Positions 52,632-62,383 of a stretch of 64,000 bases of DNA are shown one piece after another. Under the pieces are notes generated by a model, which ran no database searches, was not told the DNA's origin, and saw only the letters and a program-made list of their open reading frames with translations. Source of the DNA: Nitrospira sp. CR1.3 (GTDB lineage: Bacteria > Nitrospirota > Nitrospiria > Nitrospirales > Nitrospiraceae). The stretch is from assembly GCA_014055525.1 (NCBI GenBank), contig WIAH01000007.1, positions 118,128-182,127 on the forward strand, given 5' to 3'. Positions within the stretch are counted from its first letter, which is position 1. The number at the start of each line of letters is the position of its first letter. The position numbers and the translations under genes are program-made.

Positions 52632-53714
52632 TCAACTGTACTGATCCTCGGTGTAGACCTGCTTGATCGCCCAGAAGACTGCTTCCTTCAGTTTCTTGAC
52701 CAATGGGTCCGGCGGATCCTGACGTATCTTTTGCAGCTTCCGGTCCAGTGCAAAGAGGGGTTGGACCGAGCGCCGATCCGGCACCCGCCCCAACGCCCAG
52801 GCGACTTCGGTCTGCACTCTGATATCCACTCCCGGTGCGTCCAGCATCTCGAGGAGAGGAGGCACGACGGATGAATCGTTATGCGTGTTGCCGAGATCCC
52901 CGAGGCCCTTCGCCGCAGCCGCTTGTAGCTCAGGCTGCTTTGAATGTTTCAGGATATCGACCAGGATCGGAATTCCCTCCTTCCCCATGTTGCCGAGAGC
53001 GACGGCCGCTTGGCTGGCGAGATTCTTGTCTTTCAGCGCTTCTTTGAGTTTCGGAAGAGCTTCGTCGGCCTCCATTTCTCCCAAGAGTGAGATCACCTTC
53101 ATTTTCCGTATCTGCGGCGTGTCCGCAGCATCCAGAATTTTGAGCAACCGATCCGGCTGACCCCATTCCGCAGCCAAGAGCACCGGGAAATCGTACTGCT
53201 CCAGCTTATCGCGCAATTTGGTCATCGCATAGGCGCCGGGATCCCCGGCGCTGGCGGCTTGCGCTGTTGCAACGGCATCTTCAAAGTCGGTCCGGACCTC
53301 TTTCTGCCATTTGATCTTCATGTCGCCCAATAGATAGGTCAACTGACAGGCAGGTCCCTTCCAGAGACGTGAAGGAGCATCCGGCAAATCCGCGTCCCCC
53401 CCTGCGGCCGTGGTGCCTTCCCACACCTTTCGCTGCTCGCATTTGACTTTGAACACCGCGTCATGGGGCTTACCCGCTTCTTTGACAGTCGCGTACTTCA
53501 ACTCGCTCATTCGACGCGCAACGAGTTCGGCGATCGGCGCGGCATCAATGGCGCCTTTATCCGTGAGCATGATGGCGTCGATCCTCACCGTTTGAATTTT
53601 CTCCAGCTGAGCCTTCTGCTCGACGGTGAGATAATCCCTGTAGGCATGTGAAGGAGAAAAAGCGAAAAAGAGAGAGAAGAATATCAGAACCAGAGGAAGC
53701 AGGGCAGTGTGCAT
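52632..53714 (-). CDS. HEAT-repeat exported protein
   Basis: Predicted periplasmic or membrane-anchored protein with a signal segment (LLPLVLIFFSLFFAFSPSHA) and a C-terminal array of HEAT-like repeats: KMKVISLLGEMEADEALPKL, SQAAVALGNMGKEGIPILVD and VQTEVAWALGRVPDRRSVQ. The N-domain (ELVARRMSELKYATVKEAG) is unassigned. HEAT arrays usually serve protein binding. GGAGG precedes ATG 53714; the frame continues upstream to 53909 without the signal peptide. Function unknown. Confidence 0.78.
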   Translation of the reverse strand: MHTALLPLVLIFFSLFFAFSPSHAYRDYLTVEQKAQLEKIQTVRIDAIMLTDKGAIDAAPIAELVARRMSELKYATVKEAGKPHDAVFKVKCEQRKVWEGTTAAGGDADLPDAPSRLWKGPACQLTYLLGDMKIKWQKEVRTDFEDAVATAQAASAGDPGAYAMTKLRDKLEQYDFPVLLAAEWGQPDRLLKILDAADTPQIRKMKVISLLGEMEADEALPKLKEALKDKNLASQAAVALGNMGKEGIPILVDILKHSKQPELQAAAAKGLGDLGNTHNDSSVVPPLLEMLDAPGVDIRVQTEVAWALGRVPDRRSVQPLFALDRKLQKIRQDPPDPLVKKLKEAVFWAIKQVYTEDQYS

Positions 53715-53762
53715 CGCGCACCTCCTAACCGCGGTACCGGCGGATGAACTACCTATGGCATG

Positions 53763-53790
53763 ATTATACCGGTTATGTCGACGACCGCAA
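53763..53790 (-). promoter_or_regulatory. Promoter TTGCGG-N16-TATAAT for the HEAT gene
   Basis: On the minus strand TTGCGG (53790-53785) lies 16 bases before a perfect TATAAT (53768-53763), about 50 bases ahead of ATG 53714, with TTAGGAGG between. Confidence 0.55.
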
Positions 53791-54059
53791 GACGCTTCCA
53801 CTGTGGCTGTTGTCGGCTTTCCCAAGGTTTCAATAGGATGGCCTCTCCGGCCGAGGTCCGTGATGCATCCAGAACCGCCGTTCGCTCTCGTGATCATCGG
53901 CGATATCACTGTGCGCCCGCGAAGAAAACTCCCCTCTTTCCCCGCAGGAGTATGGGTTGACAGTCACACGCCTCCAACGGTACAAAATACCGACAGGACC
54001 GTGTAATTTCGCTTGTTTGCTGATTTGGCTGGACTGAGAGCTCCAGCACTCCCCACCGT

Positions 54060-54142
54060 GCGAGAGTGGCGGAACTGGCAGACGCGCGAGACTTAGGATC
54101 TCGTGGGTAACCGTGGGGGTTCGAGTCCCCCCTCTCGCACCA
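54060..54142 (+). tRNA. tRNA-Leu(TAG)
   Basis: Acceptor GCGAGAG pairs with CTCTCGC; anticodon loop CTTAGGA carries anticodon TAG between CGAGA and TCTCG; variable arm TGGGTAACCGTG; T arm GGGGGTTCGAGTCCCCC; CCA encoded. tig begins 61 bases later. Confidence 0.94.
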
Positions 54143-54202
54143 GACCCCGATGAAGAACTGATCGTCCAGCGCCTGCTCCGAACAGAAGGATTAGCCCGAC
54201 TC

Positions 54203-55519
54203 ATGAAAATGGAAATGACCGAGCTGGGACCGATGAAGCGCGCCCTCAAGATAGAGGTGCCTGCGGAGGAAGTCGCCCAACGCTTTACCCAGGCCTACAA
54301 GGAATTGAATCGGCAAGTGCATGTGCCGGGCTTTCGGCCAGGGAAGGCCCCGATGGCCTTGCTGGAAAAGCGCTACGCCAAGGCCGTGGAGGAGGACGTC
54401 GTCCGAACGCTTGTCCCGGACTTCTACGACCGCGCTGTGCGTCAGGCGGGGATATCACCCGTGGTGGTCGAGATTCCTCCGCTGGAGCGGGTCAAGATCA
54501 AGAGAGATTCTCCGTTTACCTTCACGGCGACCGTCGAAATCAAGCCCAAGATCGAGCTTCGTGATTACAAAGCGCCCAATCCGATCTCACTGAAGCCGGA
54601 CAAACGCACCGTTTCGGACGAACAGTTGTCAAAGGGGATGGAGGTGCTTCGAGAGCAGCACGCGCGGCTCGAAGCCGCACCGGCCGGCCATCGGGTGGCC
54701 GAAGGCGACTTTGTGATCGTATCGCTGGCCGGCCATCTGGACGGTCAGCCGCTGGAAGGCACGAAGAAGGAGGGGCATCTCCACAAGGTCGGATCGAAAG
54801 CCACCATGCTGGGTTTGGAAATCGACTCACATGTTATGGGTAAAGCGGAAGGGGAGACCGTTGAAATGTCTCAGGCCTATCCGTCGAGCCATCCGGACCC
54901 CCGTGTAGCCGGCAAGACGGTGGCCTTTACCCTCATCCTCAACGCCGTGAAAGTGAAAAAGCTTCCCGATCTCGACGATGAATTCGCCAAAGATTGCGGC
55001 GCCTACGCCTCACTGGCCGAGCTTACCGACAGGCTCCGGGGTGAAATGGAAAAGGCGTTGAAGCGTGAAATCGAAGACACGTACAAGGACGTGATCGTCA
55101 AGAGGCTGGTTGAAACGCATCATTTTGATCTTCCGGACACGTTGGTCGAGCGGGAGTTGGAAGCCATCATTCGCCAATATATGCAGCAGCGGCAACGACG
55201 CGCGGGCGGCGGGGTGGTCGATGCTCCGGAAACAGGCGACCTGGCCCAGCTTCGCCAGCAGAATAGGGAAGAGGCGATGCGGCGGGTCAAAGTCGGCTTG
55301 ATACTCGAAGCGATCGCTGAGAAGGAAAATCTCGTCGTGTCGCAGGAAGATCTGAACCATGAAATCCATCGCCTGGCGACCGAACTTAAGATCGCCCAGG
55401 GCGAACTGGTGAAAATGATTCAGGCCGGAGGGCAGGACTCTATCGAGGAATTGCGCGCCCGCATTCTGGCCGAAAAGTCTCTGGACTTCGTCTATCGCAA
55501 CGCCGTCATTCAAGGATAG
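54203..55519 (+). CDS. tig: Trigger factor chaperone
   Basis: Ribosome-bound chaperone with prolyl-isomerase activity that meets nascent chains at the exit tunnel. The N-terminal ribosome-binding signature [19 protein letters not shown], a central FKBP-like domain ([18 protein letters not shown]) and the C-terminal helical arms are in order over 438 aa. It is first in the classic tig-clpP-clpX group. The frame is open 30 codons upstream into the tRNA, but family alignment favours ATG 54203. Confidence 0.96.
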   Translation: MKMEMTELGPMKRALKIEVPAEEVAQRFTQAYKELNRQVHVPGFRPGKAPMALLEKRYAKAVEEDVVRTLVPDFYDRAVRQAGISPVVVEIPPLERVKIKRDSPFTFTATVEIKPKIELRDYKAPNPISLKPDKRTVSDEQLSKGMEVLREQHARLEAAPAGHRVAEGDFVIVSLAGHLDGQPLEGTKKEGHLHKVGSKATMLGLEIDSHVMGKAEGETVEMSQAYPSSHPDPRVAGKTVAFTLILNAVKVKKLPDLDDEFAKDCGAYASLAELTDRLRGEMEKALKREIEDTYKDVIVKRLVETHHFDLPDTLVERELEAIIRQYMQQRQRRAGGGVVDAPETGDLAQLRQQNREEAMRRVKVGLILEAIAEKENLVVSQEDLNHEIHRLATELKIAQGELVKMIQAGGQDSIEELRARILAEKSLDFVYRNAVIQG

Positions 55520-55578
55520 TCTGTCAGCCGGTGCAGGCCGGGACAGGGCCTGCGCCATTGTGGAAAGGAAGACACTGC

Positions 55579-56211
55579 ATGTTAGTTCCCATCGTGGTCG
55601 AACAAACCAATAGAGGCGAACGAGCCTATGACATCTACTCCAGGCTGCTGAAGGACCGGATCATTTTCCTGGGAGCGCCGATCGACGACATTTTTGCCAA
55701 TTTGGTCATCGCCCAGCTGTTGTTCTTGGAAGCTGAAGACCCGGAAAAGGACATCAATCTCTATGTCAATTCACCCGGCGGAAGCGTGACGGCAGGACTC
55801 GGGATCTACGACACGATGCAATACGTGAAGCCGCCGATCAATACGATCTGTCTCGGCCAGGCAGCCAGTATGGGAGCCTTGCTGCTGACGGCCGGAACAA
55901 AGGGCAAGCGATTCGCGCTCCCCAACGCGCGCGTGATGATCCATCAGCCGCTGGGAGGCTTCCAGGGACAGGCGACCGAGATTGACATTCATGCGAAGGA
56001 AATTCTGAAAATCCGTGAACGCCTGAACGAGATCATGGCCAAGCACACCGGTCAGCCGATCGAAAAAATCTCCCACGACACCGAGCGGGACTATTTCATG
56101 TCGGGTGAAGAAGCCAAGCGCTATGGTCTCATCGACGAAGTGATTACCCGAGCGCCCAAGACGTTGAAAGCCGTAGGCGGGTCGGACAAGGACGGAGCCA
56201 AGGACAAGTAG
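55579..56211 (+). CDS. clpP: ATP-dependent Clp protease, proteolytic subunit
   Basis: Serine protease of the Clp complex, forming two stacked heptamer rings that degrade unfolded proteins supplied by ClpX or ClpA. Catalytic Ser in [15 protein letters not shown] (about residue 98), His in [12 protein letters not shown] and Asp in the conserved block further on (HDTERDYFM). 210 aa. AAAGGAAG precedes the ATG. clpX follows 13 bases later in the same operon. Confidence 0.97.
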   Translation: MLVPIVVEQTNRGERAYDIYSRLLKDRIIFLGAPIDDIFANLVIAQLLFLEAEDPEKDINLYVNSPGGSVTAGLGIYDTMQYVKPPINTICLGQAASMGALLLTAGTKGKRFALPNARVMIHQPLGGFQGQATEIDIHAKEILKIRERLNEIMAKHTGQPIEKISHDTERDYFMSGEEAKRYGLIDEVITRAPKTLKAVGGSDKDGAKDK

Positions 56212-56224
56212 CACGGGAGGACTC

Positions 56225-57481
56225 ATGGCCAAGCAGGAAAAGATGGACCGACATCTCCGGTGCTCGTTCTGCGGGAAGAGCCGCGACGAAGTCCGCAAGT
56301 TGATCGCCGGTCCGACCGTCTACATCTGCGATGAGTGCGTCAATCTCTGCAACGACATCATCGCCGAAGACTGGGAAGAGGCCAAGGAGGAGATCTCCTC
56401 GAAGCTGAAGAAGCCGTCGGAAATCAAGCACCATCTCGACCAGTATGTGATCGGACAGGAACGCGCGAAACGGATCCTGTCCGTCGCCGTACACAATCAC
56501 TACAAGCGCATCTCCGCCAAGGAAAAAGACGTCGATGATGTCGAGCTCCAGAAGGGCAACATCCTCATGGTGGGACCGACGGGCACCGGCAAGACATTGC
56601 TGGCGCAAACACTGGCCAAGTATCTGGATGTTCCGTTTACGCTGGCGGACGCGACCACGCTCACGGAGGCCGGATACGTCGGCGAAGACGTCGAGAACAT
56701 CATCCTGAAGCTTCTGCAGGCCGCAGACTACGACGTCGAGCGCGCCGAGCGCGGGATCGTCTACATCGACGAAATCGACAAGATTAGCCGAAAGAGCGAC
56801 AGTCCTTCGATTACGCGCGACGTGTCGGGCGAAGGAGTCCAGCAAGCGCTGCTCAAATTGATCGAGGGCACCATCGCCAACGTTCCGCCGCAAGGGGGCC
56901 GCAAGCATCCTCATCAGGAATTCATCCAGGTCAATACGAGCAACATTCTGTTTGTCTGCGGAGGCGCCTTCGTGGGTCTCGAGCAGATCATTGAGCAACG
57001 GCTCAATCGAAAAGCGATGGGATTCGGAGCCGAGATCCGCAGCCGCGGCGAAATCCGTCTCGGCGAGCTGTTTGAACAAGTGCAACCGGAAGACTTCCTG
57101 AAATACGGGTTGATTCCGGAATTCGTCGGTCGCCTCCCGGTGGTCGCCACCCTGGACGAATTGGACGAGCGGGCGCTGATTCGCATCCTGACGGAGCCGA
57201 GAAACGCCCTGACCAAGCAATATGAGAAACTGCTGTCTTTTGAGAAGATCAAACTCAAATTTACCGACGGGGCGCTGGGTGCCGTCGCCCGCAAAGCCTT
57301 CATGCAGAAGACAGGAGCCCGTGGCCTTCGCGCCATTCTGGAAGAAGTCATGCTTGACGTGATGTACGATGCCCCGTCGCAGAAACAGATGAAAGAAGTC
57401 CTCATCACGGAAGACGCGATTCTCGGCAAACATGCCCCCATTCGTATCTTCGAACAGGACAAAGACGCAAAAACCGCCTAA
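56225..57481 (+). CDS. clpX: ATP-dependent Clp protease, ATPase subunit ClpX
   Basis: AAA+ unfoldase hexamer that recognises tagged substrates and threads them into ClpP. An N-terminal C4 zinc-binding domain ([11 protein letters not shown], then [10 protein letters not shown]) is followed by Walker [18 protein letters not shown] (about residue 117), Walker [12 protein letters not shown] and the C-terminal D2 domain. 418 aa. GGGAGGAC before the ATG. Confidence 0.97.
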   Translation: MAKQEKMDRHLRCSFCGKSRDEVRKLIAGPTVYICDECVNLCNDIIAEDWEEAKEEISSKLKKPSEIKHHLDQYVIGQERAKRILSVAVHNHYKRISAKEKDVDDVELQKGNILMVGPTGTGKTLLAQTLAKYLDVPFTLADATTLTEAGYVGEDVENIILKLLQAADYDVERAERGIVYIDEIDKISRKSDSPSITRDVSGEGVQQALLKLIEGTIANVPPQGGRKHPHQEFIQVNTSNILFVCGGAFVGLEQIIEQRLNRKAMGFGAEIRSRGEIRLGELFEQVQPEDFLKYGLIPEFVGRLPVVATLDELDERALIRILTEPRNALTKQYEKLLSFEKIKLKFTDGALGAVARKAFMQKTGARGLRAILEEVMLDVMYDAPSQKQMKEVLITEDAILGKHAPIRIFEQDKDAKTA

Positions 57482-57658
57482 CTCGTTAGTTTGCCTGACA
57501 TTTCTCATCTTGCTCCGTTCGTGCTTGACCCTGGCAACGCTCTGATGCAGCGGCGCCCTTCCATGTTTCCGGCGGTGTCCCCGTGTGAGTCCACTCTTCA
57601 CCATGTTCCATCAAGCTTCTTCCTCTCGAATTGGGCGCTGATAAGTCTGCGGTTTTCC

Positions 57659-57686
57659 TCGACAGGATGAAATGCTGCGCTATACT
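57659..57686 (+). promoter_or_regulatory. Promoter TCGACA-N16-TATACT
   Basis: -35 TCGACA (57659-57664) and -10 TATACT (57681-57686), spacer 16, about 28 bases before GTG 57715 with its AAGGAGG. It would give the PilZ pair its own promoter separate from clpX. Confidence 0.55.
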
Positions 57687-57714
57687 TGCGATGGGGTGGT
57701 ACGAAGGAGGACTC

Positions 57715-58236
57715 GTGAAATATCAGGTGGTATCAAGCCTCAGACACAAGGGGAAGACGATCGAGATGGATTCGTCCCGCGAGATCGTCACCCTGCTCGG
57801 CATCAACGGGGAGCCGATGGGGAATCTGTCATGGGATTTCGTGATCGACCAGATTCTCGCCTACCGGAAACCTCCGGCCACCAGAGAATCCCGCTCCGAA
57901 CCGAGGGTTACCCTGTCCTTCCGTGTCAAGTACAAGACTCCCGAAGGACATCAATTTGAAAGCCGGGCCGGCGGAATCGGCGGTGGAGGACTTTTCATCG
58001 AGAGCACGACTCCCCTACCGGTCGGGACCAAGCTTGCCATGGAATTTTCGCTCCCGGAGCGCTCGAATGAGTGGTTGCAGGCCAAGGGACTCGTCGCCTG
58101 GGTCTGTCCGAAAGCAGACCAGTATACGTTCAGTCCGGGCATGGGCGTGCGGTTCACGGATATCGCCCCGGACATCCGTAGTCGTGTGTTGGAACTCGTC
58201 AAGGCGATTCAGCATGTCGGGCAGCCCGCTGCCTGA
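57715..58236 (+). CDS. PilZ-like protein 1
   Basis: Two-part protein of 173 aa: an N-terminal region of about 50 residues (KGKTIEMDSSREIVTLLGIN) shared with the next gene, and a C-terminal PilZ-type beta-barrel. The RxxxR motif is present (RSEPR, about residue 61), but the usual D/NxSxxG motif is replaced by a glycine run, GGIGGGGLFIES. Canonical c-di-GMP binding needs both, so binding is doubtful. Strong ribosome site before GTG 57715; the frame continues upstream without family resemblance. Confidence 0.82.
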   Translation: MKYQVVSSLRHKGKTIEMDSSREIVTLLGINGEPMGNLSWDFVIDQILAYRKPPATRESRSEPRVTLSFRVKYKTPEGHQFESRAGGIGGGGLFIESTTPLPVGTKLAMEFSLPERSNEWLQAKGLVAWVCPKADQYTFSPGMGVRFTDIAPDIRSRVLELVKAIQHVGQPAA

Positions 58237-58285
58237 ACGGCGAACCGTCGCGCAGCTGTAATCGCCAAGCAGAAGGATTGAGCCG

Positions 58286-58804
58286 ATGAGATTCCCGGTT
58301 ACGATGACGCAGGGCCATGAGGGGAAAACATTGGAAGTCGATTCGAATCATGAAGTGATTTCGCTGCACGGTCAGAAGGGTAATCTGCTCGGTACCCTGG
58401 CCTGGCAGGAGATCATCGAACGGATCGTTGCCAACGACGATGACCACAGATTCGCGCATGCTCGTGCGCACGCCCGGGCCCCGCTCGCCGTGAAGGTGCG
58501 ATACACCACTCCGGAAGGAAAACAATATGACAGTCTGACCGGAGGAATCGGCGGAGGCGGACTCTTCATTGAAAGCAGCACGCCGCTGGCCCCTGGAACA
58601 GAACTGGCCGTCGAGTTCGCCCTACCGGACCGTCCCTGGGAAAAACACAAGGCGAAGGCTAAAGTCGCCTGGACAAGAAACAAACCGGAACGCTTTCTTC
58701 TCTTTCCAGGAATGGGCGTTCAATTCACGGACATCGACGATCAGGCCCGCAAAGAACTGGTCGAGCTGGTCTCCGCCCTCAACCGCTCTCGCATCACAAC
58801 GTAG
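58286..58804 (+). CDS. PilZ-like protein 2 (tandem paralogue)
   Basis: Paralogue of the preceding gene, 172 aa, with the same order: N-terminal GKTLEVDSNHEVISLHGQKG, then the barrel with RxxxR (RAHAR) and the same glycine-rich replacement, GGIGGGGLFIESSTPLAPG. The C-terminal GMGVQFTDIDDQARKELVEL matches GMGVRFTDIAPDIRSRVLEL in the first. Forty-nine bases separate the two genes, with AAGGATTGAG as a weak ribosome site. It ends in an 11-base overlap with the HEAT lipoprotein on the opposite strand. Confidence 0.82.
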   Translation: MRFPVTMTQGHEGKTLEVDSNHEVISLHGQKGNLLGTLAWQEIIERIVANDDDHRFAHARAHARAPLAVKVRYTTPEGKQYDSLTGGIGGGGLFIESSTPLAPGTELAVEFALPDRPWEKHKAKAKVAWTRNKPERFLLFPGMGVQFTDIDDQARKELVELVSALNRSRITT

Positions 58805-59591
58805 CGTCCCTTCGAGCCCATCGGCGGACGGTCGGATTCTCATCCGACTCCTCGGCTCGCTTCAGCGCCCCCTGCGTGATCGCGTCGGAGACAGCCCGTA
58901 ATCGATAGGCGGCTTCAGCCCGCACAGCAGGATCCGGATCCTGCTGCAGCCGCACACGAATGGCAGGTAAAATACTCGGGCTGCCCGTTTCTCCCAGAGC
59001 AGCCACAGCTCCTTGACGGACTCCCGCGTCGGAATCCTGCATCGCCTTTTGCAAGATACCCAACCATGCCGAAGCGTCGACCTGAAACAGCGCCAGTACC
59101 GCCGCTCGCCTCACCTCAACATGGGGCGATGCCAGCAGTTCCGGCATGGTCCGTAAGAGCTCGGGCGGCGGTTCCAGATCACCGAGCGCTTGAGCCGCCG
59201 CGCGGCGCACCGAATCGCTGGAATCGGTCAGCGTCTTGACCAAGTGTGGCGTGATTTCATTAACCGCAGAGGCTCCTACGCGTCCGAGCGCCTGCGCCGC
59301 CGCGCGACGGACAACCGGAGACTGATCCGTCAGGAGATCGGCCACCGGCTGACTCGCGGTCCGGTCTCCGATCTTTCCCAAAGATTCTGCCGCCGCGCTT
59401 CTGACCTCCACGCTTTCATCATGGAGCAGTAATAGAAGAATGGCCACCGTCTTGGTGGATGACGACGGGGCTTCCTGGACACAGCCCATGACCGTCAAGA
59501 GAACAGCGAGGCTCGTCAGAAATACCGCGCAGCGAGAGGCTGCGGCGATGGCAAATAGGCGGGCCTGGTCAATGAAATCGCGGTCGGTCAC
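58794..59591 (-). CDS. HEAT-repeat lipoprotein
   Basis: Predicted lipoprotein with lipobox VMGC (Cys about 37) and about six HEAT/PBS-lyase-type repeats filling the rest: ESVEVRSAAAESLGKIGDRT, SPVVRRAAAQALGRVGASAV, SDSVRRAAAQALGDLEPPPE, HVEVRRAAVLALFQVDASAW, DAGVRQGAVAALGETGSPSI. These form a curved helical scaffold for partner binding. GTG 59591 overlaps the TatA/B-like stop by four bases (GTGA), so the genes are translationally coupled. Confidence 0.82.
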   Translation of the reverse strand: MTDRDFIDQARLFAIAAASRCAVFLTSLAVLLTVMGCVQEAPSSSTKTVAILLLLLHDESVEVRSAAAESLGKIGDRTASQPVADLLTDQSPVVRRAAAQALGRVGASAVNEITPHLVKTLTDSSDSVRRAAAQALGDLEPPPELLRTMPELLASPHVEVRRAAVLALFQVDASAWLGILQKAMQDSDAGVRQGAVAALGETGSPSILPAIRVRLQQDPDPAVRAEAAYRLRAVSDAITQGALKRAEESDENPTVRRWARRDATL

Positions 59592-60400
59592 GCGGGCTTT
59601 GGAGGGTCTTCCTGTGCGGCCGGCAGTTCCTTTGCCGCTTCGATTGATTGTTGCAGCTCTTTCTGTGCCGCGTCCATTTCGGCTTGGATCGTCCGCATTT
59701 CAGGATCGACTGAATTGCGAACATCGGCCACGGCCTGTTTGAACGTCCGCAGCGCGTCGCCCAAACCTTCACCCAGACTCTGCATATCAGCCGGAGACAG
59801 GCCGGCGGGCTGTGCGGCCTTGGCTTTCATCGCTGCCTGCTGCGCCTGCACACGAGCCACCGCATCCTTGTTCACCACGGCCGAAGGCCGCTTGGGAACG
59901 GGTTTCTGCTGAGCGGTCGGGGGGAGAGGAGGATACTGCGCCCGCATCATCGGCGCCGGAGCAGCAGCCCGCTCTTCCATGGTCGGGGGTCGCTGACCGA
60001 CATCGGCAGCAGGTTGGGCAGGTGCAGCAGTTCCAGAAGACGCAACTCTGGAAACAGGCGGCTGTGGCTGCGCGCCCATGTTGTACATCAAGGCAGCTGT
60101 GGTGCCTGGAGTCAGTTCAGGACCGGGTGTATAGGGAGCCGTGGGTTTCAAGGCAGGAGGAGCGGGGGGTACTGCCGCTGCCGTCTGGGCCTGGATGGTC
60201 GTCTGGGCCGGGGGCGGAGCCGCCAGGTTTCCCTCGGGCTGGACCGCTTCAGGGGGCGGAATATCGTGAACTTCTTTCTTGAATCCCTTTAATGCCTTGC
60301 CGACCCCTTCTCCAATCTGCGGAAGCTTGCCCGCGCCGAAGATGATGAGCACGATGACCAGGATGATAATTAGTTCTGAGATGCCCATTGTGCCGAACAT
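59588..60400 (-). CDS. TatA/TatB-like translocase protein with long linker
   Basis: Component of the twin-arginine translocation pathway. N-terminal helix ISELIIILVIVLIIFGAGKL followed by PQIGEGVGKALKGFKKE is typical TatA; TatA is usually 60-90 aa but here a Pro/Ala/Gln-rich linker of about 130 residues continues to a charged C-terminal helix (DMQSLGEGLGDALRTFKQAV). That tail is more like TatB. No tatC gene is in the window. AAGGAC precedes ATG 60400. Several Tat-type signal peptides occur in the window. Confidence 0.83.
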   Translation of the reverse strand: MFGTMGISELIIILVIVLIIFGAGKLPQIGEGVGKALKGFKKEVHDIPPPEAVQPEGNLAAPPPAQTTIQAQTAAAVPPAPPALKPTAPYTPGPELTPGTTAALMYNMGAQPQPPVSRVASSGTAAPAQPAADVGQRPPTMEERAAAPAPMMRAQYPPLPPTAQQKPVPKRPSAVVNKDAVARVQAQQAAMKAKAAQPAGLSPADMQSLGEGLGDALRTFKQAVADVRNSVDPEMRTIQAEMDAAQKELQQSIEAAKELPAAQEDPPKPA

Positions 60401-60496
60401 GGTGTCGTCCTTTTTCTTACGAGAAGGCAGCCCCGGACTGGAATCCACTCTATAGGCCTGAAAGAGCCACTGTCAAGGAATGGGGGCGGGGGAAAT

Positions 60497-61699
60497 TCAA
60501 AGCAGAGGCAGCAGTTCTTTCTGAAGCGGAAGACCGAACACCAGGGCCTCTCTTTCGGACAAATACACATCGAGTTCGCTTCGGATGCCGAATTCGCCGG
60601 TGAGATAAATCCCCGGCTCAATGGAGAAACAGGTTCGCGGCATGAGTCTCCGAGTGTCCTGTGTTTCCAGGCCGTCGATATTGGCCCCGTTGCCGTGGAC
60701 TTCCTCGCCGATCGAATGCCCGGTGCGGTGGAGAAACTGATCGCCGTACCCGCCGGCCGCAATCACGAAGCGGCAGGCTTCATCCACCTCCCACCCAAAG
60801 GGACGACGGCCGGCCTCCAGCTGCGCTTGGACAAAACTCAGCGCGGCATCGCGGCCGTTTCTGACCAGTTCAAAGATTCGTTGGTGCTTCCCCGGGACAG
60901 TCTGCCCGGCGAAAGCCGTCCACGTGATGTCCGCATACACGGAGCCGGCCGTGGCGCGTTTGGCCCAAAGATCGATCAGGATCAAGTCATCGCGCTTGAT
61001 CTCCGCAGAGCCGACGGGCTGGGGTCCATAGTGAGGATCGGCGCTATGCTCGTTTACCGCCGCGATCGGCGCACTCGATGTCACCATTCCCGCATCGCCG
61101 ATCCGGTTGAGAATGAACTGCTGCAAGTCGTACTCCGTGAAGGCGCGTCCCGTGATCACCGCATCGCGCGCGCGGGCAAAGGCCTCGTCCACGATCCGTC
61201 GCAATGCCGCCGCCGCATACTGATGGGACTCGAGCTGCTGATCCGTCCAGACCGCTTCAAACATCTGAATCAGATCGGCGGAGCTGAGCACTTCGACACC
61301 ACAACCCCTCACCAGCTCGATAGTTCCCGCATCGACGCGGGAAACATAGGGCACGGCATTCATCGGGGAGTACTGCATCGCGATGCGCCGGTGGTCCCCC
61401 AAGACCTGCGCCAGAAGCCGCCGCTGCTGTTCCCAGGATACGTACAGCTCCGTTTCGCCGGGCAACTGGTCCAGCACATGCGGCTCGATGCGATGCAGAA
61501 GTTTTCTGGGAGTCCCCTCGGCCGGAATCCAGTAGTACCACCGCCTGGTGACATGCATGGCAGGGTCGAGCAGAAGGATCCGGTAACTCAGCGGGTCGCT
61601 TCCACGAAAGTCGTAGAACAGCCATCCGTCGATCGCGCCCATCTCACGAAGCGCCTGCTGGACAGCCTGTACGCGCTCATGATGGAGCTGGCTCTTCAT
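60497..61699 (-). CDS. M24-family Xaa-Pro peptidase
   Basis: Metallopeptidase of family M24 (aminopeptidase P/prolidase type), two metal ions, cytoplasmic. The pita-bread domain shows ligand Asp pair in LILIDLWAKRATAGSVYADI, His in FLHRTGHSIGEEVHGN, Glu in CFSIEPGIYLTGEFGIRSEL. The N-domain (about residues 1-165) is of the creatinase type. ATG 61699 was chosen; the frame runs to 61768 without a better start. No clear ribosome site; it faces the 61784 gene divergently. Confidence 0.9.
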   Translation of the reverse strand: MKSQLHHERVQAVQQALREMGAIDGWLFYDFRGSDPLSYRILLLDPAMHVTRRWYYWIPAEGTPRKLLHRIEPHVLDQLPGETELYVSWEQQRRLLAQVLGDHRRIAMQYSPMNAVPYVSRVDAGTIELVRGCGVEVLSSADLIQMFEAVWTDQQLESHQYAAAALRRIVDEAFARARDAVITGRAFTEYDLQQFILNRIGDAGMVTSSAPIAAVNEHSADPHYGPQPVGSAEIKRDDLILIDLWAKRATAGSVYADITWTAFAGQTVPGKHQRIFELVRNGRDAALSFVQAQLEAGRRPFGWEVDEACRFVIAAGGYGDQFLHRTGHSIGEEVHGNGANIDGLETQDTRRLMPRTCFSIEPGIYLTGEFGIRSELDVYLSEREALVFGLPLQKELLPLL

Positions 61700-61770
61700 C
61701 AAAACGCATCTTATCGTTGCGTCTCCCAAGTCGTCAACGAACGGACGGCGAGGACGGGAGTGATACATGA

Positions 61771-61776
61771 TACAAT
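61771..61776 (+). promoter_or_regulatory. -10 box TACAAT close to a start codon
   Basis: TACAAT lies seven bases before ATG 61784. No -35 was found at 16-18 bases, so this is weaker than the other candidates. Confidence 0.35.
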
Positions 61777-61783
61777 GCGCAGC

Positions 61784-62248
61784 ATGTCAGCGGACCCTTC
61801 GTTTGAATCTTCTCAATACCGAGTCACGCTGTTCTTCGGACCGGAGCAGGTGCAGGGTAAACCCTGCACTCATGCCTGCGTCTTCAATGTGAAGAAGCGC
61901 AGCTGGAAAGGGGGCGTCCAAGTCGCCGTCGAGATCACGGACGCCCAGATCGAGTCCAGCCGCGCCACCACGGATTTCAATCGATGGATCGCCGAGGCAT
62001 TGATCGAAGTGCCGACGGAGGAGCGCGCAGCGCAGACGGAACGAGCCGGAGAACTTTTCGTTCAAGCCGTTTGCCGGTGCAGGCTTGATCAGCTGTTGCA
62101 ATTCGGCATCACTCAGGAGAACCAATGTCTCTCGCCGGACACAGGAACAGCCGAATGGAAAGAGACCGTGAGTCGGCGAATCGACTTCATCACGTCGTAT
62201 GTGTCAACAGAACTCGATCTCCTGCCGAGAGATACGACTCGCTCTTGA
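61784..62248 (+). CDS. Hypothetical protein, 154 aa
   Basis: Soluble protein of unknown family. Distinctive stretches are VTLFFGPEQVQGKPCTHACV near the N-terminus with two Cys, VKKRSWKGGVQVAVEI, and a C-terminal helical region with VCRCRLDQLLQFGI. There is no signal peptide. ATG 61784 gives a compact protein; ATG 61775 is also in frame. A TACAAT box is only seven bases upstream and no ribosome site is visible. A long open frame upstream is a shadow of the M24 gene. Confidence 0.6.
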   Translation: MSADPSFESSQYRVTLFFGPEQVQGKPCTHACVFNVKKRSWKGGVQVAVEITDAQIESSRATTDFNRWIAEALIEVPTEERAAQTERAGELFVQAVCRCRLDQLLQFGITQENQCLSPDTGTAEWKETVSRRIDFITSYVSTELDLLPRDTTRS

Positions 62249-62274
62249 TGCTCCCTTTCTACGCGGCAGGGGGT

Positions 62275-62302
62275 TTGCAATCATAGGTGAATTTGTTATA
62301 AC
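62275..62302 (+). promoter_or_regulatory. Promoter TTGCAA-N16-TATAAC
   Basis: TTGCAA (62275-62280) and an extended -10, TGTTATAAC (ending 62302), with a 16-base spacer. An ACCCAC/GTGGGT inverted repeat follows in the leader. Confidence 0.5.
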
Positions 62303-62383
62303 CCACATAACCTGAATCGTGGGTGAGCCTTCGGGCCGAATCGCCGCAGCTCATTTTACCCAGTTGAAGAAGGAGGACTCTCC

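Noticed and set aside
60695..61783. Long plus-strand extension of the 61784 gene
   Set aside because: It is the antisense of the M24 peptidase gene; the compact 154-aa frame starting at 61784 explains the conserved-looking part.
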